A stretch of 33,310 bases of DNA. Source: JBCBTJ01 sp964597685 (GTDB lineage: Bacteria; Pseudomonadota; Alphaproteobacteria; Caulobacterales; Hyphomonadaceae). The translations under genes were made by a program, and so were the position numbers. Positions 22,939 to 31,457 of the stretch are shown piece by piece. The notes under the pieces are model-generated. The model was not told the DNA's origin. It saw nothing but the letters and a program-made list of their open reading frames with translations, and searched no databases. Position 1 is the first letter of the stretch. Each line of letters opens with the position of its first letter. The stretch lies in assembly GCA_964597685.1 (NCBI GenBank), contig CAZQZC010000007.1:1-33310 (forward strand), in the 5' to 3' direction.

Positions 22939-24464
22939 TCGACGGAGGCGGGCTCGGCCGCGTCGACGCTCTGGTTCTGCTCAATGACGCGAAAGGCGCT
23001 GAAGTCGCCGTCGTGCATCATGCGGCGATAGACGTAGGTCGGTCCTGACCAATTGTTGGTGATGCGCCCGGCCTCGTTCTTATACCAGCTGCCGCATTCG
23101 CCAGCCCAAACCGTCTCGTCGAGTTTGGTCTGCATCTCGTGATTGTAGGCGGCCATCGCTTCGGGCGTGACGTCGATCGCTTTGACGCCGTCGGCCGCGA
23201 TCTTGCCGACGCATTCGAGGACGTAGTCGATCTGCTGCTCCACCATGAAGATGATGGAATTGTGCCCCAGATTGGTGTTCGGCCCATAGAGCATGAAGAA
23301 ATTTGGAAAGCCTGATACGGCGACGCCGCGATATGCCTCCGCGCCATCGCGCCAGGCCTCGTTCAGGCTCAATCCACCGGCGCCATGGACCTCCATAGGT
23401 GTCAGGAAATCGGTCGTCTGAAATCCGGTGGCGTAGATGATCACGTCGCAGGGATGGCGCTCGCCCTGATCGTCGACAACGCCGTCGGCTTCAATCGCCG
23501 AGACGCCACGGCGGAGCAGGGTGACGTTATCCCGGCAGAGCGCCGGATAATAATCGTCTGAGATCAAGATCCGCTTACAGCCCGGCTGAAAGTCCGGCGT
23601 CAGCATATCCCGCAATTCTGGATCCTTTACCTGGTCGGCGAGGTGTTTTTCACACATGCGCCGGATCGTCCGGCCCATGCCGAGTTTCGGCGTCTTGTAG
23701 AAGCCCGCGAAGCCGAAATCCGCCTCCGCCCAGATACGCCAACGGTACCAGCGCATGCGCCATTTTTGGGCGCGAAACAGCGCCTTGTCGCGGGCGGTGT
23801 AAGCCCTCTGACCCCGCGGCCTGCACCAGGCGGGCGAGCGCTGGAAATTGATCAATCGGCCGACGCGCGGCGCGATCTCGGGGAGGAATTGAACGGCGCT
23901 CGGTCCGTTGCCGATCACCGCGACGGTTTTGCCGTCCAAGTCGACCGAATGATCCCATCGGGCTGAATGGAACGCCGGCCCCTGAAACGATTCCTTGCCT
24001 GGAAAATCCGGCGTCCGAGGAATGTTCAATTGTCCAAGGCCGGAGATGAGGATCTCGGCTTCCTGCACACCGCCGTCAGCGTCGGTCAGGCGCCAGAGGC
24101 CCTGCGCATCGTCATACCGGCACGCCGTAATCTCTGTCTTGAAACGGCAATGGGGCAGCAGGCCACGGTCGCGTGCAAAGTCTTCAAAATACTGCAGGAT
24201 CTGAGACTGTAGCGACCATTTGAAATCCCAATCCGGGTTCAGATGAAAGGAATAGGAATAGAGGTGCGAGGGCACGTCGCATCCGCAACCTGGATACGTG
24301 TTGTCGCGCCATGTGCCGCCGACGCCGTCGGACTTTTCGAAGATCGTGATGTCCTCGTAGCCGGCTTCCTTAAGTTTCGCCGCGACGCCGAGACCGCTCA
24401 TCCCCGCGCCGAGAATGGCGATCCGCGGTGATGCGGCCTGACTTAATCCGACGCCGCCATCCAT
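22935..24464 (-). CDS. Flavin-containing monooxygenase of Baeyer-Villiger type
   Basis: A 509-residue class B flavoprotein monooxygenase. It has the FAD Rossmann motif GAGMSG (19-24), the ATG-like segment TWRDNTYPGCGCDVPSHLYS, the BVMO fingerprint F160-x-G-x3-H166-x3-W170-D, and a second nucleotide motif GNGPSA (185-190) for NADPH. It would insert oxygen beside a ketone to make an ester or lactone. The substrate is unknown. The short-chain dehydrogenase upstream on the same strand, 99 bases away, could supply or use the matching ketone or alcohol. ATG 24464 has a GGGA element upstream. Confidence 0.92.
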   Translation of the reverse strand: MDGGVGLSQAASPRIAILGAGMSGLGVAAKLKEAGYEDITIFEKSDGVGGTWRDNTYPGCGCDVPSHLYSYSFHLNPDWDFKWSLQSQILQYFEDFARDRGLLPHCRFKTEITACRYDDAQGLWRLTDADGGVQEAEILISGLGQLNIPRTPDFPGKESFQGPAFHSARWDHSVDLDGKTVAVIGNGPSAVQFLPEIAPRVGRLINFQRSPAWCRPRGQRAYTARDKALFRAQKWRMRWYRWRIWAEADFGFAGFYKTPKLGMGRTIRRMCEKHLADQVKDPELRDMLTPDFQPGCKRILISDDYYPALCRDNVTLLRRGVSAIEADGVVDDQGERHPCDVIIYATGFQTTDFLTPMEVHGAGGLSLNEAWRDGAEAYRGVAVSGFPNFFMLYGPNTNLGHNSIIFMVEQQIDYVLECVGKIAADGVKAIDVTPEAMAAYNHEMQTKLDETVWAGECGSWYKNEAGRITNNWSGPTYVYRRMMHDGDFSAFRVIEQNQSVDAAEPASVD

Positions 24465-24563
24465 GTTTCATCATCCCGTCTATAAGCCTTACACCCATGG
24501 TGACAGGCATTACGGCATGGTCAATGGCGACTCTTGGCGCGAAGTCCTGGAGGGATGGGCGGG

Positions 24564-25418
24564 TCAACCCGGCTTCTTCATCCCGAACCGATTCCAGAAA
24601 ACGCCGTCGACGATGCGCTTCGGCAGGAGCATGGGCAGGGTGAAGTTTGTCAGCTTGTCCGGCACCGGCGCATAGCGCGGCTTTGGTTTTGAGGCGCTGA
24701 GCGCGGTCTCGATCACCTTTGCGATTTCTGCAGGCTCCAATCCCGTCCGACCGCCTTGGAGCATCGTGTTGGAAAATTTCTCGATCGGCTCCGCCCAGGG
24801 TGAATTCGCGTAGGGTCGGTTTTCGTTCTTCTCTTCGGCTTTGTCCCAGATCGGCGTTTTGACAGCGCCCGGGCCGACAGCGATGGCATCGATCCCGAAC
24901 AAGACCAGCTCCCGGCGCAAACTGTCGGTCATGCTTTCCACCGCGTGCTTGGTGGCGGTGTAGGCGCCCAGAAACGGCGACGCGAGCTTCCCGCCGACAC
25001 TGGTGATGTTGACGATCCGGCCTGGCGGTCCAGTGCGGCTCTCGTCCATGCCCAGCAGAGGAACAAAGGCCTGCGTCGCCGCCAAGAGGCCAAAGACATT
25101 GACCTCGAAATGGGTGCGAAACTCATCCATGGGCTGCAGGGCGAGCGGGCCCATATTCGCGACGCCGGCGTTGTTCACCAGGCCAGCCAATTTGGCGCCT
25201 TCGAGGGCTGCGGAGACAGTGTCGACGGCGTCCCTGACTTGATCAGGTTTCGTAACGTCCAGAATAAGAGGCCGGAGGTCGCCTTGCGCCGCGTCGAAGA
25301 CGTCGCCATCCGCCGCCTTACGCACACCCGCGAAGACCCGCCACCCCCGTGCGGCGAGGTGCTCAGCGGCCGCACGGCCGATCCCGGTTGATGCGCCGGT
25401 GATCACTACGGTCTTCAT
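24564..25418 (-). CDS. Short-chain dehydrogenase/reductase
   Basis: A 284-residue classical SDR oxidoreductase. The cofactor motif TGASTGIG (7-14), the NNAG strand (82-85) and the catalytic S140, Y153 and K157 are all in place. The lack of an acidic residue after strand 2 together with the R33-K34 pair suggests NADP(H), but this is uncertain. It resembles SDRs annotated for steroid or aromatic alcohol conversion. Its position before the Baeyer-Villiger monooxygenase suggests a shared alcohol-to-ketone-to-ester route. A good purine tract (GGAGAGG) precedes the ATG at 25418. Confidence 0.92.
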   Translation of the reverse strand: MKTVVITGASTGIGRAAAEHLAARGWRVFAGVRKAADGDVFDAAQGDLRPLILDVTKPDQVRDAVDTVSAALEGAKLAGLVNNAGVANMGPLALQPMDEFRTHFEVNVFGLLAATQAFVPLLGMDESRTGPPGRIVNITSVGGKLASPFLGAYTATKHAVESMTDSLRRELVLFGIDAIAVGPGAVKTPIWDKAEEKNENRPYANSPWAEPIEKFSNTMLQGGRTGLEPAEIAKVIETALSASKPKPRYAPVPDKLTNFTLPMLLPKRIVDGVFWNRFGMKKPG

Positions 25419-25489
25419 GGGCCTCTCCTCCGCGATGCGCAGATCTCAATACGCTGCAATTGGCGTGAAGGTTCAATGGCTTCAGGGAA

Positions 25490-25984
25490 TTATGCAGAGC
25501 CGCCGGGCTCGCTGTCATTTGCACCCCCCTTGATCACACGCAGGCGCGGTGGATGCTTGCTAGAGGCTGCGGCGGGATCTGGCCGATCATCCTTGACCGC
25601 AACGAGGCGGGGCTTGGCGCGTGGCGTGTCCGGGGTGGCGTCAGCGACGTCGTCATGAATGTCGCGCGACGCAGGCTTGCGCGCGGGCGCCTTCTTGGAT
25701 CCGAGTGGCTTGCGGGTCTTTAAGCCGCCGCCCTTTCCACGGGCCTTCTTGTCGATTTCTTTCAGCTTGCGCGCCTGAAGGGCCGACAAAGGCTCGTCGA
25801 GCGATCCCTTGTCCGGATCGGCGAACGCAGAGCCATAGGTTTCAATCCGCTCTTCGACTTCGGCGAGGAACGATTCCTCCCAGTCCGAAAGCGGCGGGCC
25901 AAGGCCTTGTTCGGCAAGTTCGGCCGCCTTTCGGAGCTTCCGCAACGCCTTGCGCTTTTTTCGGTCGTCAATCTCTCGCGCCAT
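25490..25984 (-). CDS. Basic, low-complexity hypothetical protein
   Basis: A 164-residue protein. A helical, charged first third (REIDDRKKRKALRKLRKAAELAE) is followed by an acidic helix and a long Lys/Arg/Pro/Ala-rich tail that is probably disordered (KKARGKGGGLKTRKPLGSKK). The composition suits a nucleic-acid or ribosome-associated protein, which is only a guess. It lies 48 bases downstream of gapR on the same strand and may share its transcript. I know no family for it. Confidence 0.65.
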   Translation of the reverse strand: MAREIDDRKKRKALRKLRKAAELAEQGLGPPLSDWEESFLAEVEERIETYGSAFADPDKGSLDEPLSALQARKLKEIDKKARGKGGGLKTRKPLGSKKAPARKPASRDIHDDVADATPDTPRAKPRLVAVKDDRPDPAAASSKHPPRLRVIKGGANDSEPGGSA

Positions 25985-26032
25985 GACCCTAGATTAGGTT
26001 GGCGTCTCTGCAGAAACCAAGTCCCAGCGGGA

Positions 26033-26308
26033 TCAGATTTCGCCAATCGCGTGGAGATAGACGTCCAAAATGGCCTCCATTTCCTCACGCTGTTTTCGAT
26101 CCTGCTTTCGGATTCGAACGACCTGGCGCAGCGCCTTTGTGTCGTAGCCGATCGCTTTGGCTTCGCCGTAGACTTCTTTGATCTGGGCGGCGATCTCAGC
26201 TTTTTCTTCTTCCAGGCGTTCGATGCGGTCGACGGTCTGGCGAAGTTTTTCGCGTGCGGCGTCGGTTAGCTGCGCCGCAGCGACGCTCTCGTCGGTTTCG
26301 ATGGACAT
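26033..26308 (-). CDS. gapR: GapR-family nucleoid protein (DUF2312)
   Basis: A 91-residue protein matching GapR, the alphaproteobacterial chromosome-structuring protein that clamps overtwisted, AT-rich DNA ahead of forks and polymerases (known from Caulobacter). The family core is clear: VDRIERLEEEKAEIAAQIKE, then YGEAKAIGYDTKALRQVVRI, then RKQDRKQREEMEAILDVYL. The N-terminal coiled coil provides dimerisation. AGGGGG lies six bases before ATG 26308. The upstream gene encodes a lipoprotein-like hydrolase that ends 13 bases away, so gapR is probably in the same operon. Confidence 0.95.
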   Translation of the reverse strand: MSIETDESVAAAQLTDAAREKLRQTVDRIERLEEEKAEIAAQIKEVYGEAKAIGYDTKALRQVVRIRKQDRKQREEMEAILDVYLHAIGEI

Positions 26309-26321
26309 GGGCGCCCCCTGC

Positions 26322-27293
26322 TTATTCGATCAACAGCTCCGCTTGCACCGATTCGCCAAGGGACAAGCGCCTGATCATGGCCGCAATGTCTGCGCCATGG
26401 GCGTGGTGGGGCATATGGCCGGTCTCCGGCAAGCGGATTAGCGTGACGTCGGGCGCATCTTTCTCCAGCTGGGCGGCATGCAATTGGGGTTTGAGGACCG
26501 TGTCTTGCGATCCGGAATAGATCACGATCGGCATGTCCAGCTCGCCGTATCGCGTTTCCTGCGCCATCAATTCCTCCCGCAGCGCGTTCACGTCCCGCGC
26601 ATTGGCGCGGAAGTTGGACGGGCGGAACACCAATTTGACGCCTGATGTCTCCAGATAATCCTCTGGCGCGGGCAGGGGGTGGAACACCCCGTTGATGCCG
26701 CCCTCGACGCTGGCGGGGCCCAGGATGGGGACCAGCTGGGTGAAGATATGGCCGAGCACCGGCGGCCCCGCGTATTTGTTGTACCACGCGCCGCCCCCGC
26801 CGCCCCAATCATGGCTCACCGGCGCGAGCAAGACCAAAGCTTCGACTTGGTCGGGATGGTCGAGCGCCAAGCGCAGCGCAACCCCGCCGCCGAAGGAATG
26901 CCCGACAACAATTGCTTTCTCTCCAGGCGCCAGGCTCTCCAAGGCTCCGGCCATCTGGGCGGCCTGAACGGCCAGCGTCTCCGCATGGCCAAGCCGTTCG
27001 GAATGGCCATGCCCTGGCCGGTCGGCCATGAAGACGCGATGCGTATCGGCCAGCCGCGGCGCCAGCGTCGTTTCGAATTCCCGAGCGTTGGCGCTTGCGC
27101 CATGGATCATCAGGACGGGCGGGCCCGCGTCGCCCATTTTGAGGACGTGGACATCGGCTCCGCCGACGTCCACCAACTGACCCGCGGCGGGGTACGTCTT
27201 CTCGACCCGCGACGTGTAGACTGCGCTATGCACGCAAGCGCCGAGGCCGCCGAACGAGATGAGGGCGGCGAGTGAAGTTAGCATGGTTTTCAA
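26322..27293 (-). CDS. Alpha/beta hydrolase, probable lipoprotein
   Basis: A 323-residue alpha/beta-hydrolase. The N-terminus looks like a lipoprotein signal: a basic/hydrophobic stretch ending in LGAC (C20), so it is likely anchored in the envelope. The core has the oxyanion segment MIHGASANA, nucleophile elbow GHSFGG, an acid in SGSQDTV and the histidine in ETGHMPHHAH. The substrate is unknown; the group includes esterases and haloalkane- or epoxide-type hydrolases. The TTG start at 27293 overlaps the upstream TGA stop as TTGA; ATG 27284 is the alternative and still leaves the signal intact. Confidence 0.87.
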   Translation of the reverse strand: MKTMLTSLAALISFGGLGACVHSAVYTSRVEKTYPAAGQLVDVGGADVHVLKMGDAGPPVLMIHGASANAREFETTLAPRLADTHRVFMADRPGHGHSERLGHAETLAVQAAQMAGALESLAPGEKAIVVGHSFGGGVALRLALDHPDQVEALVLLAPVSHDWGGGGGAWYNKYAGPPVLGHIFTQLVPILGPASVEGGINGVFHPLPAPEDYLETSGVKLVFRPSNFRANARDVNALREELMAQETRYGELDMPIVIYSGSQDTVLKPQLHAAQLEKDAPDVTLIRLPETGHMPHHAHGADIAAMIRRLSLGESVQAELLIE

Positions 27294-27844
27294 AGCGATC
27301 GTCCGTCAGCTGCGGCCGCCAGGCGGCGCTCTCCTTGCTTGGCTTGCGCTAAATTGGGGTGGATCTTCAAGGCTTCGCGATACGCCGCAAGCGCCTCCGA
27401 TGTCGAGCCGAAACGTTCCAGGATCGCGCCGAGGCCGGTCCAGGCGCCGAAATGGCGCGGCTCCAGCGACAGCGCTTCGTTCAAGTCTCGAAGGGCCTCG
27501 GCGTAATTGTCGTCGCTGAGAAACAGGATCGCGCGGCGATGATAGGCCTCGGCGTAGTCCGGCTTCACCAGAACGGCGCGATCGTAAAGCGACAGGGCGA
27601 GGTCGGTCTCTCCGGTTTGCTCGGCGTTGGCGGCGCGCTCCATCAACAGGTCGACGGTCGGTGAGCCGCTTTCCCCCCAGGACGCCCAGATATCGGCCTC
27701 CACGGGATCGGCCGTCTCCGCATCGGGCGCATTGAGGAGCTCGTCGAACATCTCGTCCGAAGGGCCGCTGGCCAGGATCACGCCGGCGAGGAGCAACACG
27801 TTCAACATAGGGAAGAGTATGGAGCGCTGGCGAGCGGCCGCCAA
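27290..27844 (-). CDS. Secreted or membrane-anchored TPR protein
   Basis: A 184-residue protein with an N-terminal signal or anchor (LFPMLNVLLLAGVILA) and three tetratricopeptide repeats (about residues 72-172). Recognisable repeat cores are LYDRAVLVKPDYAEAYHRRA, LRDLNEALSLEPRHFGAWTG and LAAYREALKIHPNLAQA. TPR arrays mediate protein contacts; here probably in the periplasm. The likely start is TTG 27844, nine bases after the HAD stop; ATG 27808 would remove 12 residues. Its stop overlaps the start of the hydrolase gene, which suggests joint function. Confidence 0.85.
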   Translation of the reverse strand: MAAARQRSILFPMLNVLLLAGVILASGPSDEMFDELLNAPDAETADPVEADIWASWGESGSPTVDLLMERAANAEQTGETDLALSLYDRAVLVKPDYAEAYHRRAILFLSDDNYAEALRDLNEALSLEPRHFGAWTGLGAILERFGSTSEALAAYREALKIHPNLAQAKQGERRLAAAADGRSL

Positions 27845-27853
27845 GGGCGCCTG

Positions 27854-28462
27854 TCACAGGAGTTTGTGATCATTCAGCGTCCGCTCAAGCAGGTCGGCGC
27901 GCGTGAACGTGTGAACGTGGAAGCCCAAGGCCTGCGCGGCGGCGGTGTTGTCCGGTCGGTCGTCGACAAACAAGACCGAAGACGGCTCTGGGGCGCCCAT
28001 GCGGGCTAGGGCGATGCGGTAGATTTCGGGATCTGGCTTGATGACCTTCTCCTCTCCGGAAACCACCACGTCGCGCAGAAGCTTCACAATGGGAAACGCG
28101 TCGAAGGTCTCTTGCGCCACCTCGGCCGGCAAATTGGACAGGCCATATAGCGGCGTCCGTCGCTCTTCCAGGCGCGCAATCAGCGCGGGCACGCCAGGGA
28201 CATAGCCCTCGAACATGTCCAGCCAGCGCGTCCGCCAAGCACGGATGGCGCTTTCATAGTGCGGGTAACGGGCGATAAGCGGGGCGGCGTTGTCCGCCAT
28301 CGAGGCCCCGGCGTCGTGACGGGTATGCCATTCCATCGTGCAGATCTCGGCGCAGAAGTGTTCCGCCTCCGCCGGATCAGCGAATATCTGTGTGTAAAGC
28401 CGAAGGGGCCGCCAATCCAAGACCACGTGGCCGAGGTCGAACAACACCGAGGAGGCGGCCAT
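27854..28462 (-). CDS. HAD-superfamily hydrolase (YihX-like)
   Basis: A 202-residue HAD subfamily IA hydrolase. Motif I is FDLGHVVLDW with nucleophile D9; motif II has the serine in GLSN; motif III the lysine in IKPDPEIY; motif IV the pair in VDDRPDN. The DLGxVxxDW form and the lack of the usual DxD resemble YihX, a sugar-phosphate phosphatase of E. coli. A 2-haloacid dehalogenase-like activity is also possible. It lies 33 bases downstream of rpmJ and nine bases upstream of the TPR gene on the same strand. Confidence 0.88.
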   Translation of the reverse strand: MAASSVLFDLGHVVLDWRPLRLYTQIFADPAEAEHFCAEICTMEWHTRHDAGASMADNAAPLIARYPHYESAIRAWRTRWLDMFEGYVPGVPALIARLEERRTPLYGLSNLPAEVAQETFDAFPIVKLLRDVVVSGEEKVIKPDPEIYRIALARMGAPEPSSVLFVDDRPDNTAAAQALGFHVHTFTRADLLERTLNDHKLL

Positions 28463-28495
28463 CGCTACCAGGTCCTCGCGGCCTTAAGCCTGCGT

Positions 28496-28621
28496 TCAGC
28501 CCTGTTTGGCTTTAAAGCGCGGGTCGGTCTTGTTGATGACATAAACGCGGCCGCGCCGGCGAACGACCTTACAGTCGCGGTGACGCTGTTTGAGGGCTTT
28601 CAGCGAAGATTTGACTTTCAT
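28496..28621 (-). CDS. rpmJ: 50S ribosomal protein L36 (zinc-free type)
   Basis: A 41-residue L36 beginning MKVKSSLKALKQRHRDCKVV and ending RVYVINKTDPRFKAKQG. Typical bacterial L36 binds zinc through three cysteines and a histidine; only one cysteine remains here, the form usual in alphaproteobacteria. ATG 28621 gives the family length. A longer reading from 28729 would add 36 unrelated residues. It is divergent from the lytic transglycosylase gene. Confidence 0.95.
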   Translation of the reverse strand: MKVKSSLKALKQRHRDCKVVRRRGRVYVINKTDPRFKAKQG

Positions 28622-28727
28622 TTGTAGAGGCCCTGGCCATGAATCTTGCAAAGAGCGCGCGGAATTACAGGAGGGGCCGGTGCGAGTCAACGTCCAGACC
28701 ATTATGTGGCGGCTGAGGAGATCGACC

Positions 28728-30026
28728 ATGCGCTTATCCGGATCTTGGCGGGCCAGGAGTGCGGCGTCCGCGCTGCTTTTCGGGGTGGCGGGCGCCTGTG
28801 CGGTTGGTCCGGCTGCGCCTGAGCCTGTCGCCGCGCCACAGCCTCCGCAAGCGTCGCTCTATTCGACGTCGGGCAACGCCGCCTTGGACGCCTGGCGCGA
28901 TGCATTTCACGTCCGCGCTGTGGCGGAGGGTTTTTCTGCCGATCTCGTCAGAAGCGTTCTGGCCGACGTGAAGCCGCTTGAGATCTATTTGCCATCCACG
29001 CCATCGGCGGCCCGGGCGGGGCTTCAAGACCAGGCCGAATTCTCCAAGCCGATCTGGGATTACGTCGACGACGTGGTCAGCGAAACCCGCAAATCGCGTG
29101 GGATCGCTCAAACACGCCGCAACGCCGGACTGCTTGAGGCGATTGAGGCGCGCTATGGCGTCGACGGTGAATCCGTCGCCGCGATTTGGGGCGTCGAAAC
29201 CAGTTATGGCGGTTATATCGGCGATTTCGACGGGCCGGAGACGTTCGCCAATATGGCCGCCGAAGGCCGCCGCCGGGCGTTCGCCGAGGGCGAATTGCTG
29301 GCCATCTTAAAGATCCTGGAGGGCGGTTACGCCGCGCGGGACGATCTGATCGCGGGCTGGGCTGGCGCCATGGGCCAGACCCAATTCATCCCCTCGACCT
29401 ATCTCGCCCACGCCGTTGACTGGACGGGCGACGGCCGTCGCGATGTCTGGACGTCTGAAGGCGATGCGCTCGCCTCTGCGGCGAATTACCTGTCCGTATC
29501 CGGCTACGCGAAAGATCAGCCATGGTCGATCGAAGTCATCGCCGCGAGCGGGTTCGATTATTCGCTCGCCGACGGTCAGCGGCGGACGATCGCCGAGTGG
29601 CGGGCCGCCGGTCTGGCGCCGTTGCGGACCAACCAGTTTGAAACCGGCGGCGCCGACAGTGCTGAGCTTTGGCTGCCGGCGGGCGCGTTGGGCCCGAAGC
29701 TCCTGATGTTCGACAATTTCGATGTGTTCAAGGTGTACAATCGCTCCGACAGCTACGCGCTCGCCGTCGGGCTCCTGTCGGACGTTCTCGCCGGCCGGCC
29801 TGGGTTGGCGACGCCTTGGCCGCGCGACGCCGAACTCTTGTCCTTAGACGATGTGCGGATCCTTCAAGCCCGCCTGAACGATATGGGGTACAACGCCGGC
29901 CCGGTGGATGGCATCGCAGGGCGAGGCACCCGCCGGGCGCTTCAACGCTTCCAGAAGGATAACGGGCTTCTGGCCGACGGCTTCCCCACGCGCGCGGCGC
30001 TTGACGCGGTGATGTCGGGCGCGTGA
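28728..30026 (+). CDS. MltB-type lytic murein transglycosylase with peptidoglycan-binding domain
   Basis: A 432-residue cell-wall enzyme of family GH103. The signal region ends in AGAC (C24), an imperfect lipobox, followed by a Pro/Ala linker. The catalytic domain (about 45-350) has the glutamate E157 in WGVETSYGGYIG, then GWAGAMGQTQFIPSTYL and the DWTGDGRRDVW segment. A C-terminal peptidoglycan-binding domain (about 368-430) contains LQARLNDMGYNAGPVDGIAG. It cleaves glycan strands to 1,6-anhydro-muropeptides in the periplasm. ATG 28728 has GAGGAG seven bases upstream; a longer start at 28590 would overlap rpmJ antisense. Confidence 0.93.
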   Translation: MRLSGSWRARSAASALLFGVAGACAVGPAAPEPVAAPQPPQASLYSTSGNAALDAWRDAFHVRAVAEGFSADLVRSVLADVKPLEIYLPSTPSAARAGLQDQAEFSKPIWDYVDDVVSETRKSRGIAQTRRNAGLLEAIEARYGVDGESVAAIWGVETSYGGYIGDFDGPETFANMAAEGRRRAFAEGELLAILKILEGGYAARDDLIAGWAGAMGQTQFIPSTYLAHAVDWTGDGRRDVWTSEGDALASAANYLSVSGYAKDQPWSIEVIAASGFDYSLADGQRRTIAEWRAAGLAPLRTNQFETGGADSAELWLPAGALGPKLLMFDNFDVFKVYNRSDSYALAVGLLSDVLAGRPGLATPWPRDAELLSLDDVRILQARLNDMGYNAGPVDGIAGRGTRRALQRFQKDNGLLADGFPTRAALDAVMSGA

Positions 30027-30074
30027 TGGCCTAAAACCTGGCGCAGGGTCGGGGATTCAGCCACAAGCGCCGCC

Positions 30075-31376
30075 ATGGCGCTTGCTCCCTCCCTCTCCAT
30101 CTTTCGTCACACCGCATATCGCCGTTTCTGGGCGATGCGCGTGCTTGTCGCCGCCGCTCGACAGATGGAGGCCGTCGCCATTGGCTGGCAGGTCTATGAT
30201 TTGGCGCGCCTGACCCGAGGCGTTGAGGAATCGGCCTTTTTGTTGGGATTGGTCGGCCTGGTGCAATTTGGCCCTGTTTTGCTGCTGTCGCTCGTCGGAG
30301 GGCAGGCGGCGGATCGGCTGAATCGCAAGACGATCTTGATCGTCTCCAATCTGGTCCGCGCGGGCGCTTCGATCTGCCTGCTGATCAGCGTGTTTCTCGC
30401 GCCGGGCTCTGCGTTGCCCTTGATCTTCCTGATTGCAGCCGTTCTCGGCGGAGTGAACGCGTTTACGCCGGCCGCCGCCAATTCACTCTATCCGACGCTG
30501 GTCCCGCGCGCCGAGCTGCCCCAAGCGATCGCCTGGAACTCCCTGGGCTTCCAGTCGGCGGCGATTGCGGGGCCCGCCATCGGCGGACTGATTTACGTGC
30601 TTGGGCCGCACATCGTCTATGCGACCGCCTGTGTCATGATCTTGACGGCGATCCTCGCGATCGCCGGCGCGCGCACGCCAGCGCACCAACCCCAAAGGAC
30701 GGCGCGCGGCGTCTCGATGGTTGTCGAAGGCCTTCGCTATGTTCGATCGAACCGGATCGTCCTTGGCGCCATCTCATTGGATTTGATCGTGGTGTTCTTC
30801 GCGGGGTCGGTGGCGCTGCTTCCCGTTTTCGCCCGCGACGTTCTTCATGTCGGGGCCGAAGGCCTGGGCGTCTTGCGCGCGGCGCCCGCGATCGGCGCGG
30901 GACTCGTCGCGTTCGTGCTGGCCGTGCGCCCCCTGACCCGCCGTGTTGGACGGTGGATGTTCGCCGCCGTCGCCTTGTTCGGCGTCGCAATTTTGGTGTT
31001 CGGCCTGTCGAAAGTGTTTTGGATCTCGTTAGCGGCGCTGGTGGTCCATGGCGGCGCGGACATGATCTCCGTCTATGTGCGCCAATCGCTGATCCAATTG
31101 GCGACGCCGGACAGGATGCGCGGACGCGTGACGTCGGTGAGCTTCATCTTCATCTCCGCGTCGAATGAATTGGGCGAGTTTCAGTCCGGTGTCGCGGCCC
31201 GCTTCTTGGGCCCTGTCGGCGCGGTCATGCTGGGCGGGGCGGTCGCGATCGGCGCTGCGGGACTTTGGACGCGCTTGTTTCCACAGCTTGCTAAAGCCGA
31301 TCGGTTCGAGGCTATGAACGAATTTATGCCGGGTGAGGGCGTTTCGGACTCCCCCGCGGCGTCCAAATCGTTCTGA
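30075..31376 (+). CDS. MFS transporter (EntS/MFS_3-like exporter)
   Basis: A 433-residue major facilitator protein with about twelve helices. The first half carries the GGQAADRLNRKTILI loop between helices 2 and 3, typical of the family, and AAANSLYPTLVPRAELPQA in the loop that marks the enterobactin-exporter (EntS, MFS_3) branch. The second-half loop RMRGRVTSVSFIFI is the matching signature. It likely exports a small molecule or siderophore-like compound; no biosynthetic genes are nearby. The start is 48 bases after the transglycosylase stop. Confidence 0.9.
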   Translation: MALAPSLSIFRHTAYRRFWAMRVLVAAARQMEAVAIGWQVYDLARLTRGVEESAFLLGLVGLVQFGPVLLLSLVGGQAADRLNRKTILIVSNLVRAGASICLLISVFLAPGSALPLIFLIAAVLGGVNAFTPAAANSLYPTLVPRAELPQAIAWNSLGFQSAAIAGPAIGGLIYVLGPHIVYATACVMILTAILAIAGARTPAHQPQRTARGVSMVVEGLRYVRSNRIVLGAISLDLIVVFFAGSVALLPVFARDVLHVGAEGLGVLRAAPAIGAGLVAFVLAVRPLTRRVGRWMFAAVALFGVAILVFGLSKVFWISLAALVVHGGADMISVYVRQSLIQLATPDRMRGRVTSVSFIFISASNELGEFQSGVAARFLGPVGAVMLGGAVAIGAAGLWTRLFPQLAKADRFEAMNEFMPGEGVSDSPAASKSF

Positions 31377-31457
31377 ACCGCATTAAAGTATCTCGGTTGC
31401 GCTTTTCGGCGTCCAACGCGACTTTGCGCCTGCAATTGCAGACAAGAAGGACGTCCC

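Noticed and set aside
24465..24563. Possible small gene between the monooxygenase and the SDR gene
   Set aside because: Short open frames exist on both strands but have no ribosome binding site or family resemblance. The longer ones continue into the monooxygenase or SDR gene as shadows.
28622..28729. N-terminal extension of L36
   Set aside because: The 36 extra residues do not belong to the family, and ATG 28621 gives the standard 41-residue protein.
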